Assembly (NCBI RefSeq): GCF_900109745.1
Contig: NZ_FOAV01000011.1
Span: 1-64,000, forward strand
Direction of reading: 5' to 3'
From: Roseateles sp. YR242
GTDB taxonomy: Bacteria; Pseudomonadota; Gammaproteobacteria; Burkholderiales; Burkholderiaceae_C
DNA length: 64,000 nt
Shown here: one piece after another, positions 61,929 through 64,000 of the stretch
Numbering within the stretch: position 1 is the first letter of the stretch
How the letters are laid out: each line of letters begins with the position of its first letter
Position numbers and translations under genes: made by a program
Notes under the pieces: generated by a model
Databases searched by the model: none
Seen by the model: the letters and a program-made list of their open reading frames with translations, nothing else
What the model was told of the DNA's origin: nothing

Positions 61929-64000
61929 TTGATCCTCAGGTATCCTAGTCACCAAGTTCTCGAGAAGCGCTTTTTGCGTTTCAGGAAAGACAAGGATCAT
62001 ACTATCAAAAACTTCAAGAACGCAAGCTCGCAAACGCCTGCAACTCAGTCGGGCGCCCACCCCGGAACGGGGACTGGAAAGACACCTGGCGCCACACCCG
62101 GTCCATTGATGGGCGAGGTCGAAGGCACGGTGCAGGGGCATCGTGATGGGCACGGGTTTCTGATGCCGGATGACGGCCAGCCCGATGTCTATCTTTCCGC
62201 CCAGGAGATGCACGCCGTGATGCACGGCGACCGGCTGCGCGTGCGTGTGGTGCGCCTTGACAAGCGCAACCGCCCCGAAGGCCGGGTGCTGGAGATTCTG
62301 GAGCGGCGCAAGAAACCCATCATCGGCCGGCTGCTGCTGGAGTCCGGTATCTGGCTGGTGGCGCCCGAAGACAAGCGTTATGGCCAGGACATCCTGGTGC
62401 CCAAGAACGCGATTGCCAATGCAACGGCGGGTCAAATCGTGGCCGTGGAGCTGACCGAGCCGCCTTCGATGTACTCGCAGCCCGTGGGGCGTGTGACCGA
62501 GGTGCTGGGTGAAATCGACGACCCCGGCATGGAGATCGAGATTGCGGTGCGCAAGTACGAGGTGCCGCATGCCTTCAGTGCCGACACCCTGGCGCAGGCC
62601 GCCAAACTGCCGGACAAGGTTCGCGCGGCCGACATGAAGGGCCGGGTGGACCTGCGCGATGTGGCGCTGGTGACCATCGACGGTGAAGACGCGCGGGACT
62701 TCGATGACGCGGTCTATTGCGAGCCGCACAAGCAGGGCCGGGGCAAGACGGCATTCAAGGGCTGGCGCCTGCTGGTGGCCATCGCGGACGTGAGCCACTA
62801 TGTGAAGCCGGGCGAGTCGCTGGACCGCGATGCCTATGAGCGTGCCACGTCGGTGTATTTCCCGCGCCGGGTGATTCCGATGCTGCCGGAGAAGCTGTCC
62901 AACGGCCTGTGTTCGCTGAACCCGGAGCAGGATCGCCTGTCGATGGTGTGCGACATGCTGGTGGATGAAGCGGGTGAGGTGCAGGCCTATCAATTCTTCC
63001 CGGCGGTGATCAACTCGCATGCCCGGCTGACCTACACCGAGGTGGCGGCCATCCTGGGCAATACGCATGGGCCGGAAGCTGCCAAGCGCCGCGATCTGGT
63101 GCCGCATCTGCTGCATCTGCATGAGGTGTATCGCGCCTTGTTGTCGCAACGTGCCAAGCGCGGCGCGGTGGACTTCGAGACGACGGAAACGCAGATCGTC
63201 TGTGATGACAACGGGCGCATCGAGAAAATCGTTCCGCGTACCCGCAACGAGGCACACCGCCTGATCGAGGAAGCCATGCTGGCGGCCAACGTCTGTGCGG
63301 CGGACTTCATCGCCGGTGGCAAGCATGCGTCGCTGTTCCGTGTGCACGAAGGGCCGACGCCCGAGAAGCGGATGGCGTTGCAGGCCTATCTGCGGGCCCT
63401 GGGTATTGGCATGGGCTTGAGTGACGATCCTGCACCGGGTGAATACCAGGCGATCGCACAGGCAACGAAGGAACGCCCGGACGCGCAGCAGATCCACACC
63501 ATGCTGTTGCGGTCGATGCAGCAGGCGATCTATACGCCAGCCAATTCGGGCCACTTCGGTCTGGCCTATCAGGCGTACACGCACTTCACGAGCCCGATTC
63601 GCCGCTACCCCGACTTGCTGGTGCACCGGGTGATCAAGGCGTTGCTGAGCAACAAGAAGTACACGCTGGACGCCCACAAGATGGAAGCGGCGAAGCCGCT
63701 GCCCAAGCGGCCGGGCCGGCCGACGAAGACGCTGAATCCGGCCACGGCGGCGACCGAGGTGGAACGCTGGGAAATCGTGGGCGCCCACTGCAGTGCCAAC
63801 GAGCGCCGCGCGGATGAAGCCTCGCGCGATGTGGAAGCCTGGTTGAAGTGCCGCTTCATGCGCGACCACCTGGGCGAAGAATTCTCGGGCACCGTGAGTG
63901 CGGTGACGACCTTCGGGGTGTTCGTACAGTTGGACGCGCTGTATGTGGAAGGTCTGGTGCACATCACGGAGCTGGGAGGCGAATACTTCCGGTTTGATGA
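61929..64000 (+). CDS. rnr: Ribonuclease R, C-terminus outside the window
   Basis: At least 690 residues of this RNB-family 3'-5' exoribonuclease are visible. Cold-shock domains start at GEVEGTVQGHRDGHGFLMPD. The RNB catalytic core has TIDGEDARDFDDAVYC (metal-binding aspartates), VAIADVSHYVKPGESLDRDA, LPEKLSNGLCSLNPEQDRLS and HFTSPIRRYPDLLVHR. The S1 domain begins (GTVSAVTTFGVFVQLDALYV) before the edge. The frame opens at 61911 and TTG 61929 is the only early start; AAGGAG lies 10 bp before it. Between it and the first cold-shock domain are only ~60 low-complexity residues, so the winged-helix domain of E. coli RNase R is absent. Confidence 0.93.
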   Translation, partial: MILRYPSHQVLEKRFLRFRKDKDHTIKNFKNASSQTPATQSGAHPGTGTGKTPGATPGPLMGEVEGTVQGHRDGHGFLMPDDGQPDVYLSAQEMHAVMHGDRLRVRVVRLDKRNRPEGRVLEILERRKKPIIGRLLLESGIWLVAPEDKRYGQDILVPKNAIANATAGQIVAVELTEPPSMYSQPVGRVTEVLGEIDDPGMEIEIAVRKYEVPHAFSADTLAQAAKLPDKVRAADMKGRVDLRDVALVTIDGEDARDFDDAVYCEPHKQGRGKTAFKGWRLLVAIADVSHYVKPGESLDRDAYERATSVYFPRRVIPMLPEKLSNGLCSLNPEQDRLSMVCDMLVDEAGEVQAYQFFPAVINSHARLTYTEVAAILGNTHGPEAAKRRDLVPHLLHLHEVYRALLSQRAKRGAVDFETTETQIVCDDNGRIEKIVPRTRNEAHRLIEEAMLAANVCAADFIAGGKHASLFRVHEGPTPEKRMALQAYLRALGIGMGLSDDPAPGEYQAIAQATKERPDAQQIHTMLLRSMQQAIYTPANSGHFGLAYQAYTHFTSPIRRYPDLLVHRVIKALLSNKKYTLDAHKMEAAKPLPKRPGRPTKTLNPATAATEVERWEIVGAHCSANERRADEASRDVEAWLKCRFMRDHLGEEFSGTVSAVTTFGVFVQLDALYVEGLVHITELGGEYFRFD

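Noticed and set aside
61863-63962. A 699-codon minus-strand frame opposite rnr
   Set aside because: The plus strand encodes clear RNase R motifs throughout; the minus frame has none.

Overview
The window looks like a chromosomal segment of a GC-rich betaproteobacterium of the order Burkholderiales (Roseateles/Rubrivivax/Leptothrix-like; genus not determinable by eye). The basis is the codon use, the run ndk-rlmN-pilW-rodZ-ispG-hisS-yfgM-bamB-der-hfq-hflX-hflK-hflC-DUF2065-hisZ-purA, the odhA-odhB-lpd cluster, and tRNA-Leu beside rnr.

Layout. (1) 1-7900 is accessory DNA, visibly AT-richer than the rest. It holds the end of an IS3-family (IS407-like) insertion sequence, a four-gene double-glycine peptide export locus (HlyD-type adaptor, a 174-aa GG-leader precursor, a small membrane protein, a C39-peptidase ABC exporter), an orphan exported protein, and three long stretches without genes. 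(2) 7917-15017 holds an MFS carrier, murI, then etfB-etfA-acyl-CoA dehydrogenase-nitronate monooxygenase behind a LiuR-like inverted repeat. (3) 15018-24150 holds a chemoreceptor, a second lone 2-oxoglutarate-dehydrogenase-E1-like gene, a peptide-binding protein, a YkgJ-like cysteine-cluster protein and a 2OG-Fe(II) oxygenase. It also carries several tandem arrays and two copies of a structured ~105-nt element. (4) 24151-31827 holds odhA-odhB-lpd, zapE and an exported coiled-coil protein. (5) 31866-40987 holds a PP2C phosphatase, a DUF465 protein, a DinG/YoaA helicase, bamD, rluD, scpB and rluB. (6) 41099-58310 is the long housekeeping run for nucleotide metabolism, rRNA/tRNA modification, isoprenoid and His-tRNA synthesis, outer-membrane assembly, GTPases, Hfq, the HflKC complex and purine synthesis. 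(7) 58538-64000 holds a 993-aa orphan protein, tRNA-Leu(CAG) and rnr, which runs off the end.

How the genes work together. EtfAB takes electrons from the acyl-CoA dehydrogenase beside it, consistent with fatty-acid or branched-chain acyl-CoA catabolism. OdhA, OdhB and Lpd form the 2-oxoglutarate dehydrogenase complex. BamB and BamD serve the same outer-membrane machine from two loci. HflX, HflK and HflC follow hfq as in many proteobacteria. The accessory export locus could mature and secrete its GG-leader protein, but no outer-membrane TolC-type partner is in the window.

The strongest new signal is a repeated element at 15195-15299 (+) and 22319-22425 (-). Both copies fold into the same long stem plus inner hairpin. 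The stems differ by compensatory changes, and G-U pairs form only on one strand, the same strand in both copies. This points to an RNA-level structure. Both copies sit next to unrelated tandem arrays.
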